Assembly: GCA_038521625.1 (NCBI GenBank)
Contig: JBCBKP010000005.1
Coordinates: 62,001-126,000 of the forward strand
DNA from: JBCBKP01 sp038521625
GTDB taxonomy: Bacteria > Planctomycetota > Phycisphaerae > Phycisphaerales > UBA1924
Length of the DNA: 64,000 nucleotides
Direction: 5' to 3'
This document shows positions 1-8,653 of the stretch, piece by piece. The number at the start of each line of letters is the position of its first letter. Positions within the stretch are counted from its first letter, which is position 1. The notes under the pieces were generated by a model. It was not told the DNA's origin and did not search any database. It saw only the letters and a program-made list of their open reading frames with translations. A program made the translations under genes and the position numbers.

Positions 1-218
1 GCGACGTTCTCCGGATCACCCAGCACGCCGCCGCCGCTGAACTGCCCCGGGCCGTTGTCGCCGAAGCTCGTCGGCTGCACCTGGGCCGAGCCAAGACGCG
101 GAGCGCCGTAGATCGCCAGCTCGCTCGCGTCGACGACGCCGTCAACGGTAATCTGCCCCATCGCCGTGCCCGCGAGCATCGCGAGCGCAGCAGCACACGT
201 CACAGTGCTCTTCTGCAT
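1..218 (-). CDS. Secreted protein of unknown function (N-terminal part, runs off the window)
   Basis: Only the first 72 codons are inside the window, with the 3' end beyond position 1. The start ATG is followed by MQKSTVTCAAALAMLAGTAM and then G-Q, a clear Sec signal peptide with probable cleavage near AMG-Q. The mature part begins with ITVDGVVDASELAIYGAPRL, which is typical of exported planctomycete proteins that start with a short 'DGVVDASE' segment. The function cannot be told from this part. It is divergent from the prepilin gene at 621. A GGGGTG sequence precedes the ATG, and a leader hairpin lies at 243-264. Confidence 0.75.
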   Translation of the reverse strand, partial: MQKSTVTCAAALAMLAGTAMGQITVDGVVDASELAIYGAPRLGSAQVQPTSFGDNGPGQFSGGGVLGDPENV

Positions 219-620
219 TACACACCCCAAACTTTCTCATTTGGGCCGACTCCTCCGTCGGCCCTCGAAATATCTACCTGCAATGTAGTGGGTGAAAGCG
301 GTGCCGCGGATGGGCAATCGCGAAATTTGGTAGCCCTTTCAATCGGGTGGGGCACATACCCTATCGCTCAACCCTGGATATTCGCATCGCGATCGGTGGC
401 TGTGGTTCTCGGACGATGAAAGCGATTCGAACGCCCCGATGGCGACCGCTGCGACCCGCCGTGCTGTGTCACCCCAGGTGTTGTGGATACGAATCTCGGA
501 GAATCCGGATCAACCGATGGGATTGCCCCGCGAATCGAAAGCGATTACCTTGGAGAGATGGCAAGCTGCGGACCGCGCCCTCCGGTTGGGAGCCGCAAAC
601 CCGCATGGGAGTGTGCAGAA
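219..620. other. Divergent intergenic region between the partial secreted gene and the prepilin gene
   Basis: About 400 bases without a convincing gene, less GC-rich than its surroundings. It holds the leader hairpin at 243-264 and a minus-strand -10 candidate TACATT (287-282). Towards the prepilin gene the only -10-like hexamer I see is a weak TACCTT near 546-551. Open frames here lack a ribosome site and protein-like composition. Confidence 0.6.
243..264 (-). promoter_or_regulatory. Leader hairpin with a Shine-Dalgarno-like loop
   Basis: GGGCCGAC and GTCGGCCC form a perfect 8-bp stem. On the minus-strand transcript the 6-nt loop reads GGAGGA. It lies about 25 nt upstream of the ATG at 218, within the probable leader. 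GGAGGA is also 10 nt upstream of an out-of-frame ATG at 240, which opens a 32-codon ORF overlapping the gene start. Confidence 0.5.
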
Positions 621-1676
621 ATGACGATCCGTTTTTCTCGGCGTGGCTTTACGCTGATCGAGCTCCTCGTGGTCATCGCGATCATCGCGCTGCTGATCGG
701 GATCCTCCTGCCCGCGCTGGGCCAGGCGAGGCAATCCGCGCAGCGCCTCCGCGATCTCACCCAGGTCCGCGGCATGGGCCAGGCGATGTACCAGTACGCC
801 TCCGACCAGCGGGACTGGCTCCCCCTCATGCCGTTCGGCGGAAGCGGCAACAACTCCGATGAGGCCCAGTACCGAGGCAATACCGCGCTCCCCCTGCTGA
901 GCGGCCAGAACCGATACGGCGGGGTCGCGGGCATGTTCAGCCTCTACCAGGCCGGCGACGCCGAGGTGACCGACCCGACGCCGGGATCCGCCACGGCGCC
1001 GGTCAACGGCGACTTCGGATACTGGGGCTCCAACGAATTCGTCCCCGGTGTTGGCTTCCAGGCCACGCTTGCGACCTACGCCAACGGCAACGACACACCG
1101 CTGATGGCGCCGTACATCGACACCTTCGAGATCCTCACCTCGCCCGGACACAACCTCGACTACTACAACAAGTTCTCGACGGGCAACGGCGTCGGCAGCG
1201 GGCCGACCTCGAGCATCGAGAACTTCATCGTCAGCGGCAGCACGGGCGGGACCGACTCCGTGAAAGCGAAGATCCCCGAAGCGCCTCAGAACGAGTTCGA
1301 GGTCGTCCACTACAACGTCTCGTACCTGTACATCGCGGGCATGCGTCTCGACGACCCGCTGATCCTCTTCCCGCCGCCGATGTGGGGCACCGAGACGATC
1401 GAGTTCGATATCAAGACGCAGGCTTGGCACGGCGAGGCGCGGAACAGCGAGCAGTACGTCAACCGCGTCGGCTTCAACGAGAACACCGGGTTCGCCGAGG
1501 ACGACATGTGGGGCGACCGGGGCGGCAACTACGTCTTCACCGACGGCTCCGCCGACTTCTTCACCGAGGACCCGCAGGAGACGTTCTTCAGCAATCCCGA
1601 CAGCCAGCGCGCCATCGACCTGCTGACGCAGAACCGCGACCCCAAGCGCAGCCGCACCGTCCAGACGATCGACTGA
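621..1676 (+). CDS. Prepilin-type (type II secretion / pseudopilin-like) protein
   Basis: A 351-residue protein with a type IV prepilin leader. MTIRFSRRG is followed by FTLIEL, so the prepilin peptidase would cut after Gly9, leaving Phe10 at the N-terminus and Glu14 at position +5. A hydrophobic helix follows (about 12-34), then [18 protein letters not shown], a sequence typical of the planctomycete prepilin family. Near the C-terminus [11 protein letters not shown] matches the 'FxDGS' ending of that family. The product probably sits in the inner membrane and assembles into a pseudopilus-like structure, which is inference. An upstream in-frame extension to 483 is unlikely, because the leader must begin close to the cleavage site and GGGAG lies 10 nt before 621. 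Confidence 0.88.
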   Translation: MTIRFSRRGFTLIELLVVIAIIALLIGILLPALGQARQSAQRLRDLTQVRGMGQAMYQYASDQRDWLPLMPFGGSGNNSDEAQYRGNTALPLLSGQNRYGGVAGMFSLYQAGDAEVTDPTPGSATAPVNGDFGYWGSNEFVPGVGFQATLATYANGNDTPLMAPYIDTFEILTSPGHNLDYYNKFSTGNGVGSGPTSSIENFIVSGSTGGTDSVKAKIPEAPQNEFEVVHYNVSYLYIAGMRLDDPLILFPPPMWGTETIEFDIKTQAWHGEARNSEQYVNRVGFNENTGFAEDDMWGDRGGNYVFTDGSADFFTEDPQETFFSNPDSQRAIDLLTQNRDPKRSRTVQTID

Positions 1677-1778
1677 TCAACGACGCCACGAACCGCGCAG
1701 CCGACCCGCCCGGGACGCCTCGCCGAGGTCTCCGGGGCGGGCCGGTCTCGTTCTATCGCAAGCCGAACGAGAGGGCTG

Positions 1779-1784
1779 TATCCT
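1779..1784 (+). promoter_or_regulatory. -10-like element TATCCT for the gene at 1830
   Basis: TATCCT lies 45 nt before the start codon, giving a leader of about 40 nt that carries AAGGGAG before the ATG. No clear -35 is visible. Confidence 0.4.
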
Positions 1785-1829
1785 GAACGAAGATCGCGCC
1801 GCGCCCGCGGCGCTCAAGGGAGCCCCGCC

Positions 1830-2930
1830 ATGACCGCCTCCGTCACGTCCTTGCTCTCGCGCATCGCGGCCATCTCGATCGGCGCACTCGGCCTCGCGAC
1901 GCTCGCCGCCTGCGACGGCGGCACGCCGGCGTCTTCGAACGGCGGCGCCGCGACCGCTCAGCCCGAGACGACGACCGCCGGCGGCAGCGCGACGGCCGCT
2001 CCGACCGCGCCCCCGCAGGCCGAGGCGCTCGGCCGCGATCGCTACGTCATCGGCATGGTCGCCAAGTCCTCCGCCAACCCGGTGTACATCGCGGCGCGCG
2101 CCGGCGCCGAAGCCGCCGCCCGCGACATCCTCGAGCAGGAGGGCGTCCAGGTCGAACTCGCATGGCGCACCCCGCTCACCGAGGACGCCTCACGACAGGC
2201 CGAGCTCGTCGCGGAGCTCATGAACGCCAGCGTCGACGGCATCGCGCTGAGCGCGACCGACCCGCTCGTCCTCGCGCCCGCGATCAACCGAGCCGCCGCC
2301 CGCGGCGTGCGCATCGTCACCTTCGACGCGGATGTGCCCGGCAGCGCCCGCTTCGCCTACTACGGCATCGACGACGGCGCCGCGGGCGCCACCGTCATGG
2401 ACGAACTCGCCAAGGCCATGCCCGGCGGCGGTCGCGTCGCCGTGCTCGCCGGCAACCGCACCGCGGACAACATCAGCCGGCGAGTCCTCGGCGTCGTCGG
2501 CGCCATGGACGAGATCGACGGCTACGACCTCGTCGGTGTCTTCGGTCACCCCGAGACGCCCGAGGACGCCGTCGCCGCGATGGCCAAAGCCCACGTCGAG
2601 CACGGCCCCATCGACGGCTGGGCGCTCGTCGGCGGGTGGCCGCTCTACGCCGAGGGCGGCCTCGAGGGCGTGCCCGAGAGCGTGGAGATCGTCTCGATCG
2701 ACCTCCTCCCCGCGACGCTCGACTACCTCGAGTCGGGCCGCGTCCGCGCCCTCGTCGGTCAGCCCTACTTCGGCTGGGGCTACGAGTCGGTGCAGATCCT
2801 CTTCAACAGCCTGCACAAGGGCGAGATGCCCTCGGCCGCGATCAACGCCGCCGAGCACGAGATCGCCACCCCCTCGATGGCGCCCGAGTTCCGCGAACGC
2901 TGGGCCAGCTGGGTCGGGCGCGCGAACTAA
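1830..2930 (+). CDS. Sugar-type ABC transporter substrate-binding lipoprotein (periplasmic binding protein family)
   Basis: A 366-residue lipoprotein. The leader ends in LATLAAC with the lipid-modified Cys at 28, followed by an Ala/Thr/Pro-rich linker to about residue 65. The rest (about 68-350) has the type I periplasmic binding fold of the RbsB / LacI ligand-binding family: a VIGMVAKSSANPVY start, the stretch SVDGIALSATDPLVLAPAIN, and RIVTFDADVPGSARFAYYGI. It should bind a sugar or similar small molecule outside the inner membrane. No permease or ATPase gene adjoins it, so its transporter partner must lie elsewhere, or it serves a sensor. GGGAG precedes the ATG. Confidence 0.82.
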   Translation: MTASVTSLLSRIAAISIGALGLATLAACDGGTPASSNGGAATAQPETTTAGGSATAAPTAPPQAEALGRDRYVIGMVAKSSANPVYIAARAGAEAAARDILEQEGVQVELAWRTPLTEDASRQAELVAELMNASVDGIALSATDPLVLAPAINRAAARGVRIVTFDADVPGSARFAYYGIDDGAAGATVMDELAKAMPGGGRVAVLAGNRTADNISRRVLGVVGAMDEIDGYDLVGVFGHPETPEDAVAAMAKAHVEHGPIDGWALVGGWPLYAEGGLEGVPESVEIVSIDLLPATLDYLESGRVRALVGQPYFGWGYESVQILFNSLHKGEMPSAAINAAEHEIATPSMAPEFRERWASWVGRAN

Positions 2931-2954
2931 CGGTTGCCGATCGCGCGCCCGGGT

Positions 2955-4454
2955 TCATCGAGTCGGGCAGCCCGCAAAGAACAGATCCACGAACGCCGCG
3001 ACGTCCGATTGGCTCACCACGTCCGCGGGCGCCGCGAGCAGCGCGACCGCCTCGGCACCCTCGAAGAACAGATCGACGAATCGTGAGACGTCCGCCTGCG
3101 AGATCACCCCGATCGGCTCCGCCAGGTCCGCCGCCGAGCACCGGTTCGCGATGATCTGATCGTCGAACGCCCGGAGCGTCCCCGCGGCATTGACGATGCC
3201 GTGCCCGTAGAACGCGTCGTCGCCGAAGATGTCGTTCGGGTCCGGCGAGGGCTGCGCCCCGCCGATCAGCAGCCCGCGGACCTGGTCGTGGCTCAGCCGG
3301 ATCCCAACCCTGTCCGCCTCGGCGAGCAGCAGCCCGACGACCCCCGCCGTGTGCGGCGTCGCGAACGAGCAGCCGAAGTGGAAGAACCCCGCGTCGAACC
3401 GGTTCACCTCGCTCAAGCCGGGCACGCGCGACCCCGGCGCGACCAGATCCAGCGCGTCGCCCGTGCCGCTGGAGTTGTTCCGGAACCCGTCCTCGCCCGT
3501 CCACCCGATCGAGATGCTCTGCGGGTGCGCGCCCGGGAAGCTGACGTCGGCGTCGCCGGGGCCGTCGTTGCCCGCGCACGCGATCACGATCTGACCCGCG
3601 TTCCGGCAGGCGGCGATGCCCTGGTCCCAGAGAGATGACGCGGGGTAGCGAATCAGGCTCAGGCTGACGATCCGCACCGCCGGATCCGCCGCGGCGTGCA
3701 GCAGGCCCTCGTACGCGTCGAACGTGAACCCCGAGTTGTTGTTGTCGAGCACCTTGATCGGCAGCACGCGAGCGTTCCAGTCCACGCCCGTGAACTGGAA
3801 CCCGTTGTTCGCGTTGGCCATCGCCATGCCCGAGACGTGGATCCCGTGCGGGTGGTCCGCGTTCGCGACCGGATCGGTGTTCACGAAGTCGAACTCGCCC
3901 GGCGCGATCCGCCCGGCGAACTCGTTGTGCGTCGGATCGATCCCCGTATCCAGCACCGCGATCACGATGCTTGGGTCGCCGGTCGTGCGGGCCCACGCCA
4001 GCTCCGAGTCCATCCCGTTCGACCCGGTGTGCTGCCACGAGAATCGGTAGCCCCAGTCATTCGGCGGCAGCGCCGTCGTGCCCGTCCCGGCGCGGGTCGC
4101 GGGCTCCGCCGCCACGCCCCATCCCGTGCCGCCCGTGCCAACGCCGTTCAGCTCGGCGAACGCCACCCCGGGCTGCCGCGCCAGCGCCGCGCAGGCCGCG
4201 TGCTCGGTCCCAGCCGCGACAGAGAGCAGCAACGCCCTCCCGCAGCTGGCGGTCTTGATCAGTTCCGCATCCAAACCAGCGGCATCGCACACGCCCCCGG
4301 CGAACGCGGCGAGGTCGTCGTGGCGGTGGTCCGCCATCACAACCACCTGGCCCGGCGCGAACGCGGGCAGGGGCGGCTCGGCGAGCACGCCGGGAGTCAG
4401 GCCCAAGACGGCAGTCGTGGCAGCAAACGTCGCGGCAGCGGGGATCGATCTCAT
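2955..4454 (-). CDS. Secreted subtilisin-family (S8) serine protease with dockerin-like tail
   Basis: A 499-residue exported protease. A signal peptide (about 1-25, ending GVLA) is followed by an inhibitor-like prosequence. The catalytic domain has Asp169 in VIAVLDTGID, His203 in HPHGIHVSG, oxyanion Asn296 in CAGNDG and Ser363 in GCSFATPHTAG. The usual GTS is GCS here. The last about 55 residues carry two copies of a 'GVISQADVSRFVDLFF' type repeat, the so-called GC-type dockerin tail, which probably anchors or sorts the protein. The gene converges on the binding-protein gene at 1830-2930. TAGGGT ends 6 nt before the ATG, so the mRNA may be leaderless, though GAG lies in that gap. Confidence 0.9.
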   Translation of the reverse strand: MRSIPAAATFAATTAVLGLTPGVLAEPPLPAFAPGQVVVMADHRHDDLAAFAGGVCDAAGLDAELIKTASCGRALLLSVAAGTEHAACAALARQPGVAFAELNGVGTGGTGWGVAAEPATRAGTGTTALPPNDWGYRFSWQHTGSNGMDSELAWARTTGDPSIVIAVLDTGIDPTHNEFAGRIAPGEFDFVNTDPVANADHPHGIHVSGMAMANANNGFQFTGVDWNARVLPIKVLDNNNSGFTFDAYEGLLHAAADPAVRIVSLSLIRYPASSLWDQGIAACRNAGQIVIACAGNDGPGDADVSFPGAHPQSISIGWTGEDGFRNNSSGTGDALDLVAPGSRVPGLSEVNRFDAGFFHFGCSFATPHTAGVVGLLLAEADRVGIRLSHDQVRGLLIGGAQPSPDPNDIFGDDAFYGHGIVNAAGTLRAFDDQIIANRCSAADLAEPIGVISQADVSRFVDLFFEGAEAVALLAAPADVVSQSDVAAFVDLFFAGCPTR

Positions 4455-4460
4455 CGTCTC

Positions 4461-4466
4461 ACCCTA
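4461..4466 (-). promoter_or_regulatory. -10-like element TAGGGT, 6 nt from the subtilase start
   Basis: On the minus strand TAGGGT ends 6 nt before the ATG at 4454. Transcription would begin at or beside the start codon, giving a leaderless mRNA. Confidence 0.45.
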
Positions 4467-4554
4467 CCACGCGCCCGATGCTCCCGAACGGCTTCGCGCA
4501 ATGTTCATCCGGCGAACCGCGCCACGCCGGGGCCGCCCCGCCGACACGGACCGA

Positions 4555-4560
4555 TACACT
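4555..4560 (+). promoter_or_regulatory. -10-like element TACACT for the gene at 4621
   Basis: TACACT lies 60 nt before the ATG. The leader carries a strong GGGAGGTG ribosome site 5 nt before the start. Confidence 0.45.
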
Positions 4561-4620
4561 GCCAGAGAACGCACACGCCGCGGCATCGGCCCGCGGCGCG
4601 GGGGCTTCGGGAGGTGCACG

Positions 4621-6738
4621 ATGCGGACGCGATGGTTCGGTGCGGCGGCGGTGGTCTCGGTGATGGTCGCGGGCGCGCAGGTCGCCAGCGCCCAGGTACG
4701 CAGCGCGATCGACATACGGTCCGCCGGACTGCGGGCGCTGCTCCCCTCGCCGAAGGACCAGGGCGTGCTCGAAGCCCTCGAGCTCCTGCCCGACCGGATC
4801 GCCGAACTCCCCGAGGAGATCCCCGACTTCCCGGTCGAAGCCACGCCGCTGGCGCTGCTCGCCTTCGAGGTGCTCCGCTCGCCGATGTCCGTCGGCATCG
4901 ACCTCGATGAGGCCACCGGCCAGCCGGTCGCGCTCGTCTCCTTCTCCCCCGAGGGCGGCGATGCCGACGCCGTGCTCGAACGCCTCGCGGGCGTGCTGAT
5001 CGATTCGGGCGCCCCGCTCGAACGCGCCGGCGGCGGATTCACGCTCGAATCCCCCGCCGGACCCGTCCTGATGCGCAGCCTCGGCGGCCGACACCTCTCG
5101 ATCTCACTCGGCGATCTCCCCGCCGCACCGCCGCGCGCCCCAGACCGAACGATGTTCGTCGACGCCCGCGCGGCCTTCTCGTTCTCGCTCGACTTCGCGA
5201 AGCTCGCACCGGTTGCCGGCATGGCCGCGGGCCAGGCCCCGCCGGAGGCCACCGCCGCTCTGGAAGAGGCCGGCCTGATCGGCCAGGACGCCATGCGGAT
5301 CGACTTCGCCATGGGGCACTCCGACGACGCGGCGCACGAGATCGTGCGCCTCACCGGACGCCGCGGTCCCTGGACCGAGCTCGGCCTGCTGCAGGCCGAC
5401 CCGCTCACCGCCGCAGACTTCCGCGCCGTGCCGCGCAATGCCGCTTCGGTCGCCGCCGTCGCCCTCGATCTCTCCGCCGTCGTCGGGCTGGTCGACATGA
5501 TCACCGAAGCGACCGGCGAGGACCCGCTCGCGCTCGTCCGCGAGCAGATCGGCATCGATCTCCGGGGTGACCTGTTCCCCCACCTGGGCGACCGGATCGT
5601 CAGCTACAACACCGGCGGCCCCGCCGGCTTCCTCGGCACCGTCGCCATGGTCGAGATCGACAACCCCGCCGCCTTCCTCGAGACACACGCCCAGATCGTC
5701 GACCTGATCAACGAGCTCGGCTCCGAACAGGCCCGCGGCTACGTCGAGATCGCCTCGATCGACCTCGGCCGCTACGGCGGCACGGGCGCCGCGTTCACCG
5801 CCCGCTTCCCGGGCCTGCCCGTGCCCGCCGCCCCCGCGTGGACCGTCCGCGACGGCATGCTCGTGATGACGGCCTCGCCGCTCACCCTCGCGACCGCGCT
5901 CGAGCACCTCAACGGTGCGCGCGGCGGCTCGATCGCCCAGGACGCGGACTTTCTCGACGCCATCGAGAACCGGCTCGACGGCTCGATCTCCGTCTCCTAC
6001 CACAGCACCCAGGAGATGGCGACCATGGGCGTGCCCGCCGTCGCGAGCATGGCCGCCGCCATCGAGAACATGGTCCGCTCGCCGCACGGCGACGACCGCG
6101 AGCCGCCGGTGATCGCCCGCGACTTCGCCGCGATCGCCGACGACGTGCAGCCGATCGGTTGGACGGCAAAATGGGAGGGCGACGACCTCGTCGTCCGCGC
6201 CCGTTTCGACCGCTCGCTGCTCTCCAACCTGGCCACGATTCTCAACCCGAGCCAGCTCCAGCAGATCGCGTCCGCCTCGACACTCGCGGGCATCCTGCTG
6301 CCCGCGCTCGATCAGGCCCGCATCTCGGCACGCCGCGTGCAGTCCTCGGCGCTCATGCGCCAGGCCGGCGTCGGCGCCACGATGTACGCCGCCGAGAACG
6401 ACGGACGGCTCCCCGGCGAGCTCCGCCTGATCGTCGAGGCCGGCATCCTCGAGCCAGAGGTCTTCGAGTCCCCCTTCGGCCCGATGGAGGACGGACTGCC
6501 CGACATCATCCTGCGGACCGACCTCGGCGGCCAGAAGAACCCCTACGAGTTCCGCCCCGACGTCGTCCTCGGCATCGACCGCGCCATGCTCTACAACGAC
6601 CCCGAGCTCACCAACGTGCTCTTCATGGACATGAGCGTGCGCTCGATCGACTGGTGGGAGCTCGAAGAGATCTTCGCGCGCCCGGAGAACCGGGGCGCCG
6701 TCGACGGCTTCGGCATCGCCGACTGGTTCGACTTCTAA
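4621..6738 (+). CDS. Large exported protein of unknown function with a prepilin-like C-terminal module
   Basis: A 705-residue protein with a Sec signal peptide (MRTRWFGAAAVVSVMVAG, cleavage near ASA-Q). The first about 540 residues are mixed alpha/beta with no motif I recognise. They resemble planctomycete proteins that carry a long DUF-type exported domain. The last about 140 residues look like the body of a prepilin: GILLPALDQARISARRVQ, then an 'MYAAENDGRLP' segment, and NVLFMDMSVRSIDWW close to the end. The same signatures occur in the prepilin at 621-1676, but here there is no cleavage motif before them. The ATG at 4621 was chosen because GGGAGGTG precedes it and a signal peptide starts there. 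Confidence 0.75.
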   Translation: MRTRWFGAAAVVSVMVAGAQVASAQVRSAIDIRSAGLRALLPSPKDQGVLEALELLPDRIAELPEEIPDFPVEATPLALLAFEVLRSPMSVGIDLDEATGQPVALVSFSPEGGDADAVLERLAGVLIDSGAPLERAGGGFTLESPAGPVLMRSLGGRHLSISLGDLPAAPPRAPDRTMFVDARAAFSFSLDFAKLAPVAGMAAGQAPPEATAALEEAGLIGQDAMRIDFAMGHSDDAAHEIVRLTGRRGPWTELGLLQADPLTAADFRAVPRNAASVAAVALDLSAVVGLVDMITEATGEDPLALVREQIGIDLRGDLFPHLGDRIVSYNTGGPAGFLGTVAMVEIDNPAAFLETHAQIVDLINELGSEQARGYVEIASIDLGRYGGTGAAFTARFPGLPVPAAPAWTVRDGMLVMTASPLTLATALEHLNGARGGSIAQDADFLDAIENRLDGSISVSYHSTQEMATMGVPAVASMAAAIENMVRSPHGDDREPPVIARDFAAIADDVQPIGWTAKWEGDDLVVRARFDRSLLSNLATILNPSQLQQIASASTLAGILLPALDQARISARRVQSSALMRQAGVGATMYAAENDGRLPGELRLIVEAGILEPEVFESPFGPMEDGLPDIILRTDLGGQKNPYEFRPDVVLGIDRAMLYNDPELTNVLFMDMSVRSIDWWELEEIFARPENRGAVDGFGIADWFDF

Positions 6739-6764
6739 ACCCCGCGACGACACCCAGCCGCCGT

Positions 6765-7556
6765 CTACGGCTCGAGCGGACCCTGCACGCCCCGCCGAGG
6801 GATCGTCCGCGCCCAGTGACGCGTGAACCTCGGCCCGTGCGTGGGGATGTCCGACGCCCCGGTGCTCAGCCCGTTCCGCTGGCGGTACATCTCGAACTCC
6901 GAGATGTACCCGTCGAGGATGTCCGCGTGGTAATCCACGCCGACCGCCGGATAGCCGGCCTCGGAGATCTCGCGTTGGAACTCGTCCTGCCACCACGCGT
7001 CAGACTTCTCGGGGAACAGCATCCGCCCGACCGACACCGCGAGCAGCGTGTCGTAGAGCGCCGGGTCGTCGCCGTGCAGGCGATCCGTCGGCGACAAGGC
7101 CGCGTGGTTGATCTCGGCCTCGAGCTCCGTCTCGGTGGTGCCCGTGATCATGTCGATCACGCGCGAATACTCGGAGGCGCCGTACCGGCATCTCGCCCAG
7201 ATCTGGGTCTTCAGTCTTGACGCGGCCCTGCCCGTCCCGCGCTGGAACACCGCCCGGAACACCCTGCTCGATAGCTTCCTCAAGAGCTTCTTGGACACCG
7301 CGGGGCAGAGCAGATCGACCAACGCGACGGCCACCGTCTTGTACTCCCCGCCGCATTCGCCCCAGGCCCTGGTGCGATCGCGGGCGTACCGCCCGAAGTC
7401 CGCCGTCGCGGCGTGCAGGTCATCGATGAGTTCGCGGCACGCCGCCCCCACCTCGTGATCGAACTCCCGCGCGAAGCTATCGCGTTCCCGCTGAGAGAAC
7501 GTGCTCCCGACCAGCATCTGGACGGGCACGCCCTCGATGAGCCCGGCAGCCTTCAT
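6765..7556 (-). CDS. Hypothetical protein, 263 aa
   Basis: I do not recognise this family. The start at 7556 is set by AAGGGAGG 7 nt upstream. The sequence (MKAAGLIEGVPVQMLVGSTF...) is mostly charged and helical, with no signal peptide and no membrane segment, so it is probably cytoplasmic. It has several Arg/Trp/Tyr-rich stretches such as YARDRTRAWGECGGEYK. It converges on the gene ending at 6738. On the minus strand TAGCGT at about 7635-7630 could be its -10. A resemblance to the AceK regulatory domain was considered and not supported. Confidence 0.6.
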   Translation of the reverse strand: MKAAGLIEGVPVQMLVGSTFSQRERDSFAREFDHEVGAACRELIDDLHAATADFGRYARDRTRAWGECGGEYKTVAVALVDLLCPAVSKKLLRKLSSRVFRAVFQRGTGRAASRLKTQIWARCRYGASEYSRVIDMITGTTETELEAEINHAALSPTDRLHGDDPALYDTLLAVSVGRMLFPEKSDAWWQDEFQREISEAGYPAVGVDYHADILDGYISEFEMYRQRNGLSTGASDIPTHGPRFTRHWARTIPRRGVQGPLEP

Positions 7557-7789
7557 GGCAGGCCTCCCTTCTGATGGGTGCGCTCGGCGCGCGGTGGCCG
7601 CGCCGCCGAGAGACGGTCGCCCCGGCCGCACGCTACGAACGCTTCAGATTTCGAAGCTCCCCATCATCGGACGCCGCGCACCGATCGCCGGTTCGCGCCA
7701 ATCACCGCGCACCGCAGACATCCGGCATACCGCCGTAGCAACGCGTTGCGAACCGATGGAACGGACGGGCGGTCGGGCGGCAGTTCGAA

Positions 7790-7875
7790 TGGGCCCGGGG
7801 GGACTTGAACCCCCACTCCCGTCGCCGGGAAGCGGATTTTAAATCCGCCGCGTCTGCCGATTCCGCCACGGGCCC
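7790..7875 (-). tRNA. tRNA-Leu (anticodon UAA)
   Basis: An 86-nt gene whose 7-bp acceptor stem pairs GGGCCCG with CGGGCCC, with discriminator A at 7790. The D-arm contains GGCGGAATCGGCAGAC. The anticodon stem is GCGGA/TCCGC with loop TTTAAAA, giving anticodon TAA for UUA codons. A long variable arm (TTCCCGGCGACGGGAGT), typical of Leu, and a GGGGG/CCCCC T-arm with TTCAAGT follow. CCA is not encoded. It is divergent from rpsP. Confidence 0.97.
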
Positions 7876-7918
7876 GAATCACGCCCCTCCACGACCGGGC
7901 GTTCGGAATCTGATAGTT

Positions 7919-7924
7919 TATCGC
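7919..7924 (+). promoter_or_regulatory. -10-like element TATCGC for rpsP, in a divergent promoter region
   Basis: TATCGC lies about 100 nt before rpsP. It sits in GATAGTTTATC, an inverted arrangement, so the minus strand also offers TATCAG for tRNA-Leu. The two divergent promoters may overlap. Confidence 0.35.
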
Positions 7925-8026
7925 GATCCGCACTTCCGGGTGGACCCAGCCCACCCCGCGGCGAATCATTGAGGCCCGGCGGATCGCACCGCGCGACCGC
8001 CCGTCCCTGACCCCCGGAGTCGCCAC

Positions 8027-8629
8027 GTGGTCCGCATCCGCCTGCAACGTCTCGGCCGCACCCACCGCCCGTTCTATCGCATCAACGCGATCGACCAGCG
8101 CACGCGCCGCAACGGCCAGGTGATCGAGAACCTCGGATGGTTCAACCCGATGGAGAAGGACGAGGCCAAGCAGGTCCACCTCAAGGAAGACCGCATCAAG
8201 GCCTGGCTCGACAAGGGCGCCCAGCCCAGCGACACCGTCCGCGACATGCTCGCCAGGGCCGACCTGCTCAGCCCCAAGGCCAAGGCCCAGTGGGAAGCCC
8301 AGCGCGAGATCGACCGCAAGCGCGGCGGCTGCAAGGCCGCGGTGAAGGCCATCGAAGGCATCGTCGAAGAGCTCGAGAAGCTCGCCGAGGACGCCGACGG
8401 CGACATCACCCAGCACGTCAACACCGCCAAGCGCTCGCTCAACGACGCCAAGAACACCGTCGCGAACGCCATCCTCGAGCGCGCCGAGGCCCTCCAGCAG
8501 ACCGCCACCGAGGCCCTCGACGCCGCCAAGTCCGCCGCAGCCGCGGCCGCCGAGGCCGAGGCCTCGACCGAAGAGGCCCCCGAGGGCGAGGGCGCAGAAG
8601 CCCCCGCCGAAGAAGCCGCCGAGAGCTGA
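8027..8629 (+). CDS. rpsP: 30S ribosomal protein S16 with long C-terminal extension
   Basis: A small-subunit ribosomal protein. Residues 1-85 are a normal S16 (VRIRLQRLGRTHRPFYRINA, then QVIENLGWFNP). The usual length is 80-90 residues but this one is 200. The extra about 110 residues are a helical Lys/Glu stretch followed by an Ala/Glu-rich tail ending EEAPEGEGAEAPAEEAAES, probably flexible. The start is GTG. It is the first gene of the rpsP-trmD-(membrane gene)-rplS cluster. rimM, usually between rpsP and trmD, is absent: only 24 nt separate the two. Confidence 0.95.
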   Translation: MVRIRLQRLGRTHRPFYRINAIDQRTRRNGQVIENLGWFNPMEKDEAKQVHLKEDRIKAWLDKGAQPSDTVRDMLARADLLSPKAKAQWEAQREIDRKRGGCKAAVKAIEGIVEELEKLAEDADGDITQHVNTAKRSLNDAKNTVANAILERAEALQQTATEALDAAKSAAAAAAEAEASTEEAPEGEGAEAPAEEAAES

Positions 8630-8653
8630 TCGGCCTTCCACACGGGAGCCCCC

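Noticed and set aside
6765..7556. AceK (isocitrate dehydrogenase kinase) regulatory domain identity
   Set aside because: I compared the sequence with the remembered AceK N-terminal region and found no conserved stretch. It is left as unknown.
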